This document shows, piece by piece, positions 1 through 10,740 of a stretch of 64,000 bases of DNA (positions are counted from its first letter, which is position 1; the number at the start of each line of letters is the position of its first letter). The notes beneath the pieces are model-generated. The model was not told where the DNA came from. It was given only the letters and a program-made list of their open reading frames with translations, and made no database searches. Both the position numbers and the translations under genes were made by a program. The stretch comes from Fistulifera solaris (Eukaryota > Bacillariophyta > Bacillariophyceae > Naviculales > Stauroneidaceae). The DNA lies in NCBI GenBank assembly GCA_030295235.1, contig AP026149.1:496001-560000 (forward strand). The letters are read 5' to 3'.

Positions 1-1
1 T

Positions 2-868
2 CTTATAGACACCTTTGTGGAAAATCATCTTGGTGCCAGAGGTGGGATTCAGGGATATATTCGGACCTGGTCTGTAGCTGAGGCCCCTTCTAGAAGCAAC
101 GGGAACGGCACAAGTGCACCCGCTTTCATAACCTACCAGATGAGTCGCAACCGTTGGTGTGAATGCATCGGACGCGCTCATCGAAGCAACAATATTCAGT
201 GGACAGTAGATCTACGCTTATGGCACTGCATCCAGTCATGTCATGACCCAGACTGTCGAATGCTTGGCTTTCGAGGTACGCCAGTTCCACTCCCACAGGA
301 TATTCGGGATCAGGTGGAAGATCAAATTTTCGAAGAACAACTTGCCCGAGTGGACGAAGACACTCTGATAGATCAGGCCAGATCGATGACAAAAGAGCTC
401 ACTCCTAGTCAATCACTCCAAACTGCATTGTCTTCCTTAACCATCAATGGCGAGGCAGAAGAAAAAGCGAACGATCACAATTTCCTACCTTATTATGAGA
501 AATCTGGAGAGGATTCATTCGAGCAGCAGCTACTGAACTTAGACACAGCCGGTGGTGACCTCGTATCAAAAGCAGAGGAAACCTCACTCCTTGCATGCGA
601 CGGGCTCTCTGAAGAGGAATCGTTTGAGGCGCAGCTTCTGCGTTTAGAGGAAACTGTCACATCGACCCTGAAGAAAGCCTCATTGAAACCAGAAGACGTT
701 GCCGTGTTACACCCACAAGAAGCGGAAGTGTCAAATGAAAAGATTAATACAATTGTTACCTCCAAATCAAAGACAGTCGAAGAGCACAAACCATTAAACG
801 AACCCTACAGCGAAAGCAGTGACGATGACAATGATTTTGATCTTCTTGCATTTGTGAAAGAGAAATAA
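2..868 (+). CDS. PRIMPOL: PrimPol-type primase-polymerase, C-terminal part (5' end outside the window)
   Basis: The frame is open to the left edge, so this is only the end of a longer gene. The visible part begins in the last portion of the primase core and contains a zinc knuckle (Cys-Glu-Cys-Ile-Gly-Arg-x-His, then CHDPDC about 20 residues later) that matches the Cys-His-Cys-Cys site of eukaryotic PrimPol. Known family role: re-priming DNA synthesis ahead of stalled forks in nucleus and mitochondria. The remaining roughly 180 residues are acidic and hold three similar segments of the form E-x-F-E-x-Q-L-x-x-(L/V)-(D/E). The protein ends in a Ser/Asp-rich stretch followed by FDLLAFVKEK, resembling the acidic RPA-binding tails of PrimPol; that function is inferred. 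No indel is visible in this part. Confidence 0.85.
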   Translation, partial: LIDTFVENHLGARGGIQGYIRTWSVAEAPSRSNGNGTSAPAFITYQMSRNRWCECIGRAHRSNNIQWTVDLRLWHCIQSCHDPDCRMLGFRGTPVPLPQDIRDQVEDQIFEEQLARVDEDTLIDQARSMTKELTPSQSLQTALSSLTINGEAEEKANDHNFLPYYEKSGEDSFEQQLLNLDTAGGDLVSKAEETSLLACDGLSEEESFEAQLLRLEETVTSTLKKASLKPEDVAVLHPQEAEVSNEKINTIVTSKSKTVEEHKPLNEPYSESSDDDNDFDLLAFVKEK

Positions 869-906
869 GATATTTTTATAATATGATTACTTTCTTTTAG
901 TTATGA

Positions 907-2071
907 CTATTGTTTGTTTGTGAAGAAGTTGTCCTTAAAACTAAACAGAGCTTTCAAGCCTCTATCTAGAGCAGACTTAACTTCTTCCGTGGTCAAATTG
1001 ATATTGTTACTTTCAATGATTTTTCTCATGACGAAGCGCTTACATCGTTTCTGCTGCAACCAGAGGCCGGTTGTATCGTATCTTCGCCCTGTCTTATCTT
1101 CAAACAAAATTTCGTATCCTCGTTTGCGGTAGAATTCCAAAGCAAGTTCGTTGTCGTCTTCCACTTCCAAAGTGATTTCATTCTTGTTCCACCGCGCTTG
1201 TACTTCTTCTTCACATCGTTGCGCTAAAGCAGAACCGACACCGGATCGCCGTGCAGAGTATTTGACTGACAAGTTGGTCAAGAATGGTCTCACCGGTGAC
1301 TGACTTTTCGCATCTGCGGTATCCTCTTGTTTTTGTAAGAAGGAAAGCAGATTCGCTGATTGACTTTTCTCTTTATAACTTTCATAGGGTCCCAAGCCGT
1401 AAGGTTTCTGCGTTACTTCCACAAACCCCACCACTTCCCCCCCGCACATAGTCATCTTGCGGATTGCCGATAAAGTTGTAAACATGATCGAAATCGAGCA
1501 ACAACGGTGCATTGTATTCAACATCTTTCGCCGGAACAATCGTTCGTGCCACTAGCATAAAGTTATTTTCCGCTTGCTGCTTCCTTCGTTGTTCCAAATC
1601 ACCCTGTTGCAAGGTTCTCAAGTACGCCAATTGGTATTCTTTCCACGGTGCCGTATTATCTTTCCGGCCTCCATCATTGAAGAAAGCATCGATGCACATG
1701 TCTGAAATTTCTCGATACACACGCGGATGTGGTTTGCTGGGAAGTGCTTCTATGACAAAGGGAATTCGGCCCGATCGTTGTTCCTCCAACGAAAATCCCG
1801 TTGATTTCGTCGCAATCGCGTCCAGAGACGACGAACGGCGGGGTGTTGTGGAGGCAAGTGACACTCTAAAAGCATCGACTTTGTAAGACAAAGAGAGAGT
1901 AACCAGCAGGAGTGAACACAGAGACAGTGTTACACAATGCCGCTTTCGTCTTCGACGGAAATTGAGAAGTGAAGAACGAAGGTCCTGATTATTTACACTT
2001 CCTAGAGCGAATGAGCGTACTGCGTTCCCGTCCCTCGGCACCGCCGTCGATCGGCGTGATCCGGTTGTCAT
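907..2071 (-). CDS. Plastid-targeted GNAT-family N-acetyltransferase, interrupted by one apparent frameshift
   Basis: The first ATG of the long frame is at 2071. About 30 residues in, a basic stretch is followed by a hydrophobic segment (LSLCSLLLVTLSLS) and VDA-FRV, a signal peptide plus Ala-Phe site typical of diatom plastid presequences. The C-terminal half carries a GNAT fold: VVGFVEV strand, then SVKYSARRSGVGSALAQRCE, which is the acetyl-CoA-binding R-x-x-G-x-G/A region, then a strand-helix with NELALEFYRKRGYE. Substrate is unknown. The frame changes inside a run of seven C on the plus strand (1437-1443); six would join both halves as DYVRGEVVGFVEV and give about 387 residues. I see no splice signals there, so an indel is the simpler reading. 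The gene is head-to-head with the PP1 gene. Confidence 0.8.
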
Positions 2072-2619
2072 GGCGGAACAGACACAAAGACCCGGAAAAG
2101 AATGCAGCAAGGCAACTCTCGACAAACAAATACGACGTCAACAAAACAAAATACTGAAACAAAGGTTTTTGTCGGCCAACGCAGACCGCCGCGAAAGCGC
2201 AGCGCGCGGATCGCGAGCACGCAGTAGTAATTTGCGATCGCGATGGGACACGTCAAAGACAGTTCTTCTTCCAATAAGTTCAAGTGTGTGAACGAACGAT
2301 AACGGACGACAACGGACGACTCACGACCAAATCCATCCAGTCGTGAGAAAACGTCGTCTACACTTTAACACATAATAAATGACAGAATATAATGATGAAG
2401 TGTACCCTCGACACGTACGCGCTTCATTTTTCTTCTCAACATTTTCTGCATCATTTTTTGCACGATGTGGTGAGGTTTTCATGACACCATGTCACGCTCC
2501 TCCATGGGTCATCATCGTCATTATTATTTCTTCACATCGTGTCGAATACCATTTCTCGGCCGCGTTTCACAAGCAAGTAGAGACGATTCTTCCGATTGCC
2601 AAGACAGATTCGTGATAAT
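2072..2619. promoter_or_regulatory. Intergenic region between divergent GNAT and PP1-type genes
   Basis: This 548-bp stretch separates two start codons facing away from each other, so it should hold both promoters and 5' UTRs. Short open frames in it have no family resemblance. A duplicated 'aacggacgac' occurs near 2300. No promoter motif can be named with confidence. Confidence 0.4.
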
Positions 2620-3779
2620 ATGTCCGCGAAGCTAGGGACAATCGCCCAGCCCTCTTCCGATACAGAACAAAAGCAAGTAGTTGCTTCGACTATCCGTCCC
2701 AGCGAGACGCAAAGCGATGGCCTTCAGGAAGTCGATCATATTCTCTCCAATGCGGCTCTCTGTGATTCGAAAACGACTCGTTCCGACACGACCACCCGAA
2801 ACGAAGAGATACTGTCCGTGACGAATCGACTGTTGGGACTGCGAGGATTGCCACCGGGAACACTCGCCACTCTTTCCGAACACGAAATCAAACGTCTGTG
2901 CGCGCAAGTTCGTCCTATATTGTTACAGCAACCTATGTTACTCGAACTCGAAGCGCCAATGCAAATATGCGGAGATATTCACGGACAATTTCCGGATTTA
3001 CTGCGATTATTTCAATTGGGTGGTTATCCACCAGAGTCGAACTATGTGTTTCTCGGGGACTATGTGGATCGAGGGAAGCAGTCAATTGAAACGATTTGTC
3101 TATTATTGGCCTACAAGGTACTTTACCCGGATCACGTCTTTCTTCTCCGAGGCAATCATGAACATCCCGGAATCAATCGAATCTACGGCTTTTACGATGA
3201 ATGCAAACGACGCTACTCTATCAAACTATGGAAATCATTCTCCGATGTATTCAATTGCTTACCAGTTTCAGCTGTAATTGACGACAAGATAATATGCATG
3301 CACGGAGGATTATCACCCCAGCTCAAGTCCATGAAGAACATTGCGGATATACCAAGGCCTTGTGATGTCCCGACTGCCGGATTGATGTGCGATTTGCTTT
3401 GGAGCGATCCGGATGATACAGTCACGGGCTGGCGTGCAAGTGACAGGGGTGTTTCTTTTGTCTTTGGAACGGACGTAGTACGTGACTTTTTGAGAGAGCA
3501 CGACCTTGACTTGGTAATCCGGGCCCATCAAGTAGTCGAAGACGGATACGAGTTTTTGCAGGAAGGGGACTCGTGACTTTGTTTAGCGCGCCAAACTATT
3601 GCGGAGAATTCGATAATGCCGGCGGCATGATAGCGATCGCCGAAGACCTCATGTGCTCATTTCAAATACTGAAACCGTCACCTCAACCTGCTTGTATACC
3701 TAAGCAATCGCAGCAACAGCAGACTTTGACAGCTCCACGGAATCGCTTTACGTTTCCATTACTGCCCTTCTCAGCGTAG
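2620..3779 (+). CDS. Serine/threonine protein phosphatase PP1-type catalytic subunit, with one apparent frameshift
   Basis: All PPP-family metal and phosphate-binding motifs are present in order: GDIHGQ, GDYVDRG, RGNHE and MHGGLSP, followed by the late [13 protein letters not shown] and [16 protein letters not shown] signatures. Sequence around the motifs is PP1-like and not PP2A- or calcineurin-like. ATG at 2620 gives a long N-terminal extension of about 70 residues rich in Ser/Thr before the catalytic core. The reading frame breaks at 3561-3568: adding one base gives [18 protein letters not shown], matching PP1 spacing exactly, and a product of about 386 residues. The C-terminal tail after the conserved SFQILKP is Gln/Pro-rich. 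PP1 normally acts with regulatory subunits in cytosol and nucleus. Single exon. A real null allele cannot be excluded from sequence alone. Confidence 0.9.
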
Positions 3780-3846
3780 ATTGTCGCACTATAGGCGAAA
3801 CAATTTAGCACGACGTGTACTTAATTGTTTCTTGTCAAGTCAATTG

Positions 3847-5081
3847 TCATTCATCTGCAGTTTCCGCCACTGCCTCTGAATCGCGAAAGGTAGAACGTGG
3901 CTCGTGTTCTAAGCGAAAAGCATCATTGTGATGGCCCGATCCATTACTCGTTTCTTCCTTGCGTCCTACATTGACCAGAACAAACCCTCCTAGAACCGCT
4001 AAGGCCCCCATTATAGAACCAGCAGTTAACACGTCACTGCGCTGCAGCAAAATGTCACTGGCAAATGCCAGCGGTATTGTCAACCCCAAACCAACCGTCG
4101 CGACGGTGGCACTCGTCAACATGATGGCCCTCAACCACAAATAGTCACTCAGAACATTGTCAAAAGTCCTTTCAAAACAACAAACCCTAAAACACTCATG
4201 CTCAAACTGGATTGACTGCTGAATAATTCGTAAATGGCAATGGGCGACAGAACTACCATATTGTAAAAGTCCAATGTAGCCCAGTAATACTTGCATGCTG
4301 TAGCGACGTTCGTCATGGGGACACAAGATTCGTGTTTGTACGGCATATGCACCATACCCAACGGCGGAAAGGAGACCCAAAGCATCCCCCCAAACGACCG
4401 TGGACGATCGCCCCATATCGTTTGCCTTATCGTCACTATTTTTCCGATCCTCAAGTGCGGTCAGAATACTCCCGGTCACACCCAAGAGTACGCCACTGCA
4501 TTTGACCCAATTGAATGTCTCGTCTTGACAGCTCACGGCAAACAGAAACGTAAACAACGATCCGGTGGATGCCAAGACGGTACTGGAAGTGATGGACGTG
4601 TAGGCAAGAGAAGCATTGTAGGCCCAGTTGGCCAGGAACCAGACGGGGGCAATTTGTCGAGCGGCGTGTTGATGATCGGCCACCGTCCAAACGGAAATGA
4701 CTCGTGATGTTGGAGAAGTCTCCCCTGCCTCCAACTCGTCCCTTATGTTCTCCGTGGAATCTTGACTCGAAACAGAACCATCGGTGTGGACGACTGCATA
4801 GGATTGTCGAGCGTGAGATGAAGAAGACATTTCCATCACGCCGATCGATGTATGTCGATCTTGTAACGCCCAAGCAGACAACAACGAATGCGTCGGCAGC
4901 CATAGAGAAAATAGTGACACACCGATATATGTTAACAAAAGGGAGAATCAAAGGATACATCCTCACTGTACAGATATTGCACTAAAATAGAAGAAGCCGT
5001 CCAGATGAGAGCGACCAGGACAATGAAGAAAAGACCCAACGAGTATGCAGCACTGACGTGCGCGGTCGGATGATCGGGCAT
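3847..5081 (-). CDS. SLC35F-like drug/metabolite transporter, with three apparent homopolymer indels
   Basis: Joining three reading frames gives a roughly 411-residue multi-pass membrane protein starting at ATG 5081. Its first membrane helix is LGLFFIVLVALIW. Family-typical elements follow: FLLTYIGVSLFSLWLP, ANWAYNASLAYTSITSSTVL, the GLLSAVGYGAYAV helix, and DNVLSDYLWLRAIMLTSATV with LGLTIPLAF near the end. These match SLC35F3/F4/F5-type members of the DMT superfamily; the substrate is unknown. The frame is broken at three four-base A runs on the plus strand: 4162-4165 (one base short), 4265-4268 (one extra) and 4937-4940 (one short). The second and third of these restore conserved helices exactly, and the total is divisible by three. 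Clustered compensating indels at homopolymers argue for sequence error. A Ser-rich loop follows the second helix. Confidence 0.8.
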
Positions 5082-5205
5082 TTATTTGGAAGCCGCAATG
5101 TGAAAGGATAACTTCGGTAATTGAGATAACGGGCAGTTGCAAATGAATGAATGAATGATCTATTGGTGATCAATAATATTCAACACAACAATCAAAGAAT
5201 AACGA

Positions 5206-5361
5206 CGTTAAAATTCTGCCTCGTCGTGGATGCTACGTAGAATCTTGTACAGGGAACGGCGTTAAAATTCTGCCTCGTCGTAGACGCTACGTAGAATCTT
5301 GTACTGGGAGGCAGAATTTTAACGTCCTTCCTACTGGGAGGCAGAATTTTAACGTCCTTCC
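5206..5361. repeat. Compound direct and inverted repeat
   Basis: Two direct copies of about 45 bp start at 5206 and 5260 (cgttaaaattctgcctcgtc, ending in tacgtagaatcttgtac). They are followed by two exact 30-bp tandem copies at 5302-5331 and 5332-5361 that contain the reverse complement of the first 17 bases (gaggcagaattttaacg). The arrangement A-A-A'-A' can fold into hairpins. It lies just outside the mariner element. The palindrome ctacgtag recurs inside and just downstream. Confidence 0.8.
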
Positions 5362-5516
5362 CCAGTTGTATGTACTACGTACAAACTATTAATCATCGTC
5401 GCGCAGTCGCGCAATACTTTGTGTGATACTACGTAGTATCGTAGTATCCCTGAACATAAGGAAAAGATGATGATTCTTCCGTAGTATACAGTGTCTAAAA
5501 GTACCAGGTACTGGTA

Positions 5517-5541
5517 CACCCTCCGTTCCAAAAAAAGCTGG
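5517..5541 (+). repeat. Left terminal inverted repeat of the mariner element
   Basis: Preceded by TA (5515-5516). The outer 13 bases read CACCCTCCGTTCC, and the inner part ends in AAAGCTGG, mirrored at the right end. Confidence 0.9.
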
Positions 5542-5726
5542 TTCTAGAATTATAAAGATATTCCGTATTAAGCTGGGTAATTTTTACAGTAAGGTGATAA
5601 GTACCAAAAGTACCCGGATAACCTTAACCACTAATCTACAAGTCCTTCAAAATGCGCACCATTAGGGAAAAAGCCAACATTCCGACTTGTAGGAAACAAA
5701 GAAATGTTGTGTATTGTCTTCCTAAA

Positions 5727-7349
5727 TTAAAGACTATTACTAGGTTTGCATCTGTAACAAGTTACAGGCTTGCCGTACCCTTCTTCGCCATCTGAGGTAC
5801 CGCAGATTGCATGCACAACATAGGAACAAATCAAACAAAAGTGTGCAGCATCAGCAGGTTTTCCACAGAAACCACAATTGACCTTTTCACCCACTTCACA
5901 AAGGGAAAACAACTTGCTTCCATCAGGTGGAGGTGCAATCATGGCATTTGTAGAAGGAGCGCTCACCCTCAAAGTCAAAGCAGTAGGAGTTGCCAAAGCA
6001 TTCACAGCAGGTGCAGTTGCGGCATTTGTAGGTGCGCTTGCCCTCACAGGAGTATGGGTCACCCTAGCCAGAACTGCGGCACGATCTAGAACAGTAGGAT
6101 CGCACAATAAACTTTCAGGCAATAGGTTCTTTCTGCGCAGTGCTTTCTTTTCATGTGCCCCAACTTGTAGCTGTTGCCGCCACCACATCTCATTGTTGCC
6201 TGCATAGCCATTTGAAGACTAAGGAAAACATCGTTGAGCGTGTCGCTAGTCAATTCATCAAACGATTCCTCCACTGCGGCAACCAGATCATCGATTATCT
6301 TTGGTACCTTCTTGTGCTGTAATGACTGGATAGAATTTAAAAAGCCCAGGTCAAGGACGTTTAGATCGGGGCTATTTGGCGGTTGGCACCTGAATGAAAT
6401 GCCGAAATTGCCGTCTTCTGCTGCTTCTATGAGAATAGGGTCATCAACATCACAATGAGGTTTTGCATTGTCTTGCTGAATAATGATCCGGTGGCGTTCG
6501 CTGCAGAGCATCTTTTCTTTGATGGCCGGGAGGAGTTCCTCAATAATCATCTGTCGAATGACATCCTTTGTCACTGAAGTCATCGCTTTTGTTTCCAATG
6601 TTCCTCTTTCGCGATTTTTAGAGTTCCGCTTCACCGGTTTTTTATAAACAAAGGGCCAGATTCCAATTTTACCGTCGAAAACCTTGTTTTCGACATGATC
6701 GAATCTCGGCCGTGTAACGGCAGCTAAGAACATCACTTTCGTAATGAACCTTTTACTTTTTGTTGTTCGCTTAGGGGTCTCTTCCCATGGCAACAAGTAA
6801 TAATTCTCGTTGACCTTGGTCATATAGAACCACTTTTCATCAATGTGAATGTAATTCATCATCCGATCGAACATCCCATCCTCTCCAACGAATGAACGGC
6901 AAAAGTTGAATCGTTCCTTCTTGTTTTTATCAGTGAGTACAGGCTTGATTGCATTGCTATGCCGGACAATCTTCCCAGATTTCAACAAGCGCCAAAGTGA
7001 TGTCTTTGGTATACTGATTGCAAAAGATAAAGACATAAGCGTGGTCCTCTTTGGTCCTCGTCACGATACTTTCTCTTGCGCCCACTATTTCCTTTCTTTC
7101 GGTTGGAGATGTCAACTTCCACATTTGGATCAAGAACTCCTTCTCTAGCTTGTTTCCAGAGGCTTTGAATCTGGGATTTCTTGAACGGGAAGAGGGTTAG
7201 AGCTTCTTCGAGGGCACCCTTAACCAAACGCCCCTTTTATGGCGTTGTGAAAGAAAAACGACAAGACTTGTGCGGTCCGCATCTGACGCATTTGGCTTCC
7301 TGTTGGCTAAACCTCGTCTTGCAATTATTTCATTCAACTGTTCATTCAT
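5727..7349 (-). CDS. Mariner-like DD39D transposase with a C-terminal Cys/His cluster; three apparent frameshifts
   Basis: Assembled from ATG 7349, the product is about 541 residues. An N-terminal helix-turn-helix region (LVKGALEEALTLFPFKKSQI) is followed by a second DNA-binding region (MSLSFAISIPKTSLWRLLK). The catalytic domain has the first Asp in IHIDEKWFY, the second in IIQQDNAKPH, and the third 39 residues later in NSPDLNVLDLGF, the plant-mariner DD39D signature. After an Ala/Pro-rich linker the C-terminus holds C-x2-C, H-x-C-x2-C, H-x2-C and C-x2-C, a likely two-zinc module that plant mariner transposases usually lack. Frames break at 7231-7234, 7053-7054 and 6148-6151, each one base short. 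The product cuts and pastes the element at TA sites. Confidence 0.85.
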
Positions 7350-7568
7350 TTGTTCATTCATTCCAAATCAAAAGTGAAGCCTGGTCGAACCAATTTAGCA
7401 TTGAAAACACGCGGTGATTTTCCAATGCTCACGATGAGGATGATGAAACAGTGCGCTACCACAGAATTGGGGCTTGTTGAAAAGCTCTCGAAAAGTAGAA
7501 TATTTTGATGTTTTAAAATATGTAATTAGTCCAAAAACCGCAATAAATAAGCAAAAATGCGTAAATAT

Positions 7569-7593
7569 CCAGCTTTGTTTGGAACAGAGGGAG
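7569..7593 (-). repeat. Right terminal inverted repeat of the mariner element
   Basis: Followed by TA (7594-7595). On the minus strand the outer 13 bases read CTCCCTCTGTTCC, as in plant Stowaway-type ends. Confidence 0.9.
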
Positions 7594-7699
7594 TATCTTG
7601 TACAAATTTTATTGTTTCGTTGTTATCATCCGCGCGATGTCAAGCGCGATGGGCGACCATATCTTTCGGTTTTGCGCTTTCGTCTGTTGCTATAAAGGA

Positions 7700-8035
7700 T
7701 TATTTCTCCCTTTCATAAGGCAATAAGGAAAGGCACTGGACTACGTTATCGACGCTCAGTTTGTCAACCCAGAAGACTTTAAATTGCTTGAGATCGCAAC
7801 ACATTACCTCAAGGTGAAAATCCATCTCGACCACGTTTTCTATGTAGCCGACTCCTGTGGGATACCGCCCTATCGCAATCGAGGCCCGAGAAGACAGAAC
7901 GGTCGGCCTCCATTGCCGTAAAGATAGACCAAAGAGATCCAATGAATCATCGTAGAACGATGAGAAGGAAGCCTGCGAACGAGGTAGAAGGTGCTCACCA
8001 GCACGTTGCGCCGGAGGTTGACAGTCGACCTCCAT
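7700..8035 (-). CDS. Hypothetical protein, doubtful
   Basis: An open frame of about 111 codons from an ATG at 8035 lies between the mariner element and the Tim44-like gene, on the same strand as both. I do not recognise any domain. Two short imperfect copies of 'cgacctccattgcgttaaag' occur around 7901 and 8021, suggesting local duplication and not conserved coding sequence. It may be 3' flanking or degenerate repeat DNA. Confidence 0.2.
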   Translation of the reverse strand: MEVDCQPPAQRAGEHLLPRSQASFSSFYDDSLDLFGLSLRQWRPTVLSSRASIAIGRYPTGVGYIENVVEMDFHLEVMCCDLKQFKVFWVDKLSVDNVVQCLSLLPYEREK

Positions 8036-8108
8036 TGCGTTAAAGTTGACGGAGCTATAGCAAATTGTTTCTCTTTCTCCAATATAAGCTGAAGTAAAAT
8101 TATGATTA

Positions 8109-9241
8109 TTAAATTTTACCTTGATACCAAGTCGCATGACCCAATAAATCATCTATATCGGTTAACTGCCAGTTTCCGATTTCATTCTTTGACAGCCAGC
8201 AGAATCCGTAGGTTTTGACATCAACTTCGAAGCGTGCTAAGTGCACAACTCGCTGCACCGAACCGTCAGGGGTACCTTGAAGCACGGCGCCAGTTTTCGA
8301 ATCGATTACTTGAAATACTTCATCGCACTCAATGAGTACTTGCATCTCCACGGTGGTTGTTACGTAGTCGGGGACCTGATCGTCGGAGGGTAAAATGTGT
8401 TGATAAATGGAATTCACCACAGGATAGTCGGCGCGAAAAACACCGTCTACCACCAGTCCCTGAAGAAGTGATCGTAGTACCGAATCTCCTTCAACCATCT
8501 TTCGTGTCAGAAATGGAAAGCAAAACAAATTGTACAGAATGCATCGTCCCGTCGGATTCATTTCCAAGCGTATACGCAGTTGGTCCTTTCCTGACTGGTG
8601 CGCCGACTCGTAGAGTTTTCGAAGTTTACTGTGAAACATGCCATCACTCTGGCTGGATACTTTTAATAGTTCTTCCTTTTCCGCAATCTTGTCAGGATCG
8701 TCATCTGCCGTTCCATTGTCGCGAGGGAATTGAAAGTCGATTTTCAAAGAAGAATCATCATCGTTTTCCAGAGTACTAACAGTATTCGAGACATTGTACG
8801 TGTTTTGTATCATCGCTCCCACAGCTTGCGTAAAAGCCCAACCGGCGTTATTCGCCAATTCGTCTTTCCAGTGGGTCGACGTAAAGGACGTCACAAACTT
8901 GGACAAGAAACCGGATTTCGAGTTCTGCAAAAGAGCGCGTGCAAAAAAGCCAGCCCTCCCGGTGATAGCGTCAAATTAAACGCATTTTCAGGTGTGTCGG
9001 GGGTCAAACGCGGTAACATGGTCGTCTCGTGACGCCAAGGAAAGATTGGGCGCAATGGTGTACTCTTCTCTGGGGCGACAACTTTTATTCCTTCCGCTGT
9101 TGGATCAACGCTCGAGCAAAAACTGCGGTGATTAAACGCATTATTGCATCCTTTGAGCGTTATAGGAAGAGATGTATGATCCAGTAAGCCGCCTTGGCAG
9201 AATAACCGAAGACTGTGGCAGGCGCTTCTTCTCATTGTCAT
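8109..9241 (-). CDS. Mitochondrial Tim44/mL45-like domain protein, with one apparent frameshift
   Basis: The N-terminus from ATG 9241 is Arg/Ser/His-rich without acidic residues (MTMRRSACHSLRLFCQGG), a likely mitochondrial presequence. The last 100 residues have the pattern of the Tim44-like fold: VTTTVEMQVLIECDEVFQV, then a variable loop, then VVHLARFEVDV and WQLTDIDDLLGH. This fold is shared by the import motor subunit Tim44 and the mitoribosomal protein mL45; which role applies here is not settled. Two frames meet at 8929-8932 (AAAA on the plus strand), where one more base gives ALFLQNSKSGFLSKF and a protein of about 377 residues. Confidence 0.6.
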
Positions 9242-10740
9242 GTAGGTTCCGATGAAGCAATTGAAAAGATAGAGATTGCGACGAAAAGTGACAGCTCAGA
9301 AACCAGAAAGAACGGCTTTCGGAACTCTGCGGCTCTCGATCTTGGTCCTCGTTGACTGATAGAGTATGCTTTGAATGAACTTACAACGCAGCCTGACGAT
9401 TGAGGATTGGGCGAGTAGTTTGTTCGTAGTACTCGTCGTCAACCAACGCTTCGTGACCGAATTCAGTCATGACTCAATCTTGCATCAGTAACAATAATCC
9501 GTTCATTCGGGATTCGGGAGTAAATACATGTAATCTTTGAAGCTGCTTTGCATTCTCATTTCCAATATTCCCTGTCCAGCTTATGCCATGAAGGAATTTG
9601 GAAAGCGACGATCTGCTGTGCAATCTTCAGTAACCATGGGTGATCATCATGACTGCAGTTGAGCCTCTAAAGATTCATTATGCTAGAAAGATAAAAATGT
9701 TTGGCTACGGAGTACAATTTATGCATCCATTGATCATTCACGCGGAACTCCTACCGCATCATTGTCGCCAAACTTCCAAACTGCATCGTACAATTACCGA
9801 TTCCATCGTGTGGTTTACCTGGTACAAGTATGCGGCGAAACGCGCTCAGCTCGAGTTGGGCGACTTACCCTTATACCCCCGTTAAACCGAGATTACGCAC
9901 TTGCTGCACACAAGGTCTCCCGTCTCCTCTATTGCTACCAGGTATCGTCGCTCTTCGCTATTTTCTGTTTTTTGGCTTCCCAAACGTTCCTAAAGTTGAA
10001 CTTGGGAAATGTGATGGCGTATCATGTATTGTGTACCGTAAAACGTCGCCTATCCAACAGTCTAATCACCAAAAGTCATCCATAGGCTCCGAGAAACAAG
10101 ACCGTACAAAGCTAAATAAGCGCGGACGAGCAGAAGCAGAACGCAGAACGCAGAACGCAGAACGCGTGCGCTTCTGTGTTCGGATTTGTAGCTACAAGTC
10201 ACAGTTCTTTAACTTTTGTCTGTATCAATACATTAACGATTGACATGGATTTGTTAATAAGATCCATGGTGAATGACAACCCCAAAACGGAAAATCCAAT
10301 ACCGGGTTTGCAGCTGGTCGACAACTTTGCAGCTGGTCCACAACTGCACTACCAAGGTTTCGAGAAAAGCGTCATCGTGAATCATGATCGAACCTTAAAC
10401 TTCAAGTTCTGCCTCTAATTACGAAAACGTATCTTTTATAATACGTTTCCCACTTGTTGTGTGACATACATTTCTGATGACCAAACCATAATTAGTGCTA
10501 TTTTGTATCACCCTCTCATTTTCCAGTGTAAATTAGGCTTCGCGCCCAACGGTTTCCTATTTCGTTCTAATTTCTAATTCTCCACCTTGGAATCGGGCTA
10601 AATTGTTGTACATTCCCTCGTAACTTGTCAGTGCGCATTTCACATGCTTTCTCCAGAACAAGCCAGTAACACATCATTATCTCGCCGTCCTGGATGCAAT
10701 CTTTGTTACAATCAGCGCTCAAAAATAAGACGCTTACACC
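9242..10740. other. 1.5-kb intergenic region without a supported gene
   Basis: Small open frames at 9640-10420 overlap one another, have no family resemblance and no splice pattern I trust. The left part should contain the promoter of the minus-strand Tim44-like gene, and the right part the promoter of the TPR-like gene at 10741. A short tandem repeat lies at 10130-10165. No tRNA or other RNA gene was recognised. Confidence 0.5.
10130..10165. repeat. Short tandem repeat, 7-bp unit (cagaacg)
   Basis: About four to five copies of cagaacg, the first imperfect, ending in gcgtgcg. Confidence 0.8.

Larger units (their letters stand above)
5517..7593 (-). mobile_element. Complete plant-type mariner element (DD39D) with Stowaway-like inverted ends
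   Basis: The left end (5517-5541) and the reverse complement of the right end (7569-7593) match over 25 bp with only three differences: C-A/T-CCCTC-C/T-GTTCCAAA-A/C-AAAGCTGG. This is the CTCCCTCCGTTCC-type end of plant mariner and Stowaway elements. TA dinucleotides flank both ends (5515-5516 and 7594-7595), the expected target-site duplication. The 2,077-bp element holds one transposase gene on the minus strand. Intact ends mean it could have moved recently or be mobilised in trans. Whether it is active cannot be told because the coding frame has three single-base breaks. Confidence 0.9.

Noticed and set aside
3847-5081. SLC35F-like gene as a pseudogene
   Set aside because: All helices and family motifs are preserved and the three breaks are at four-base homopolymers; true decay would also show substitutions and stops.
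9640-10420. Cluster of small plus-strand frames
   Set aside because: Mutually overlapping, low-complexity in part, no recognisable domain or splice pattern.
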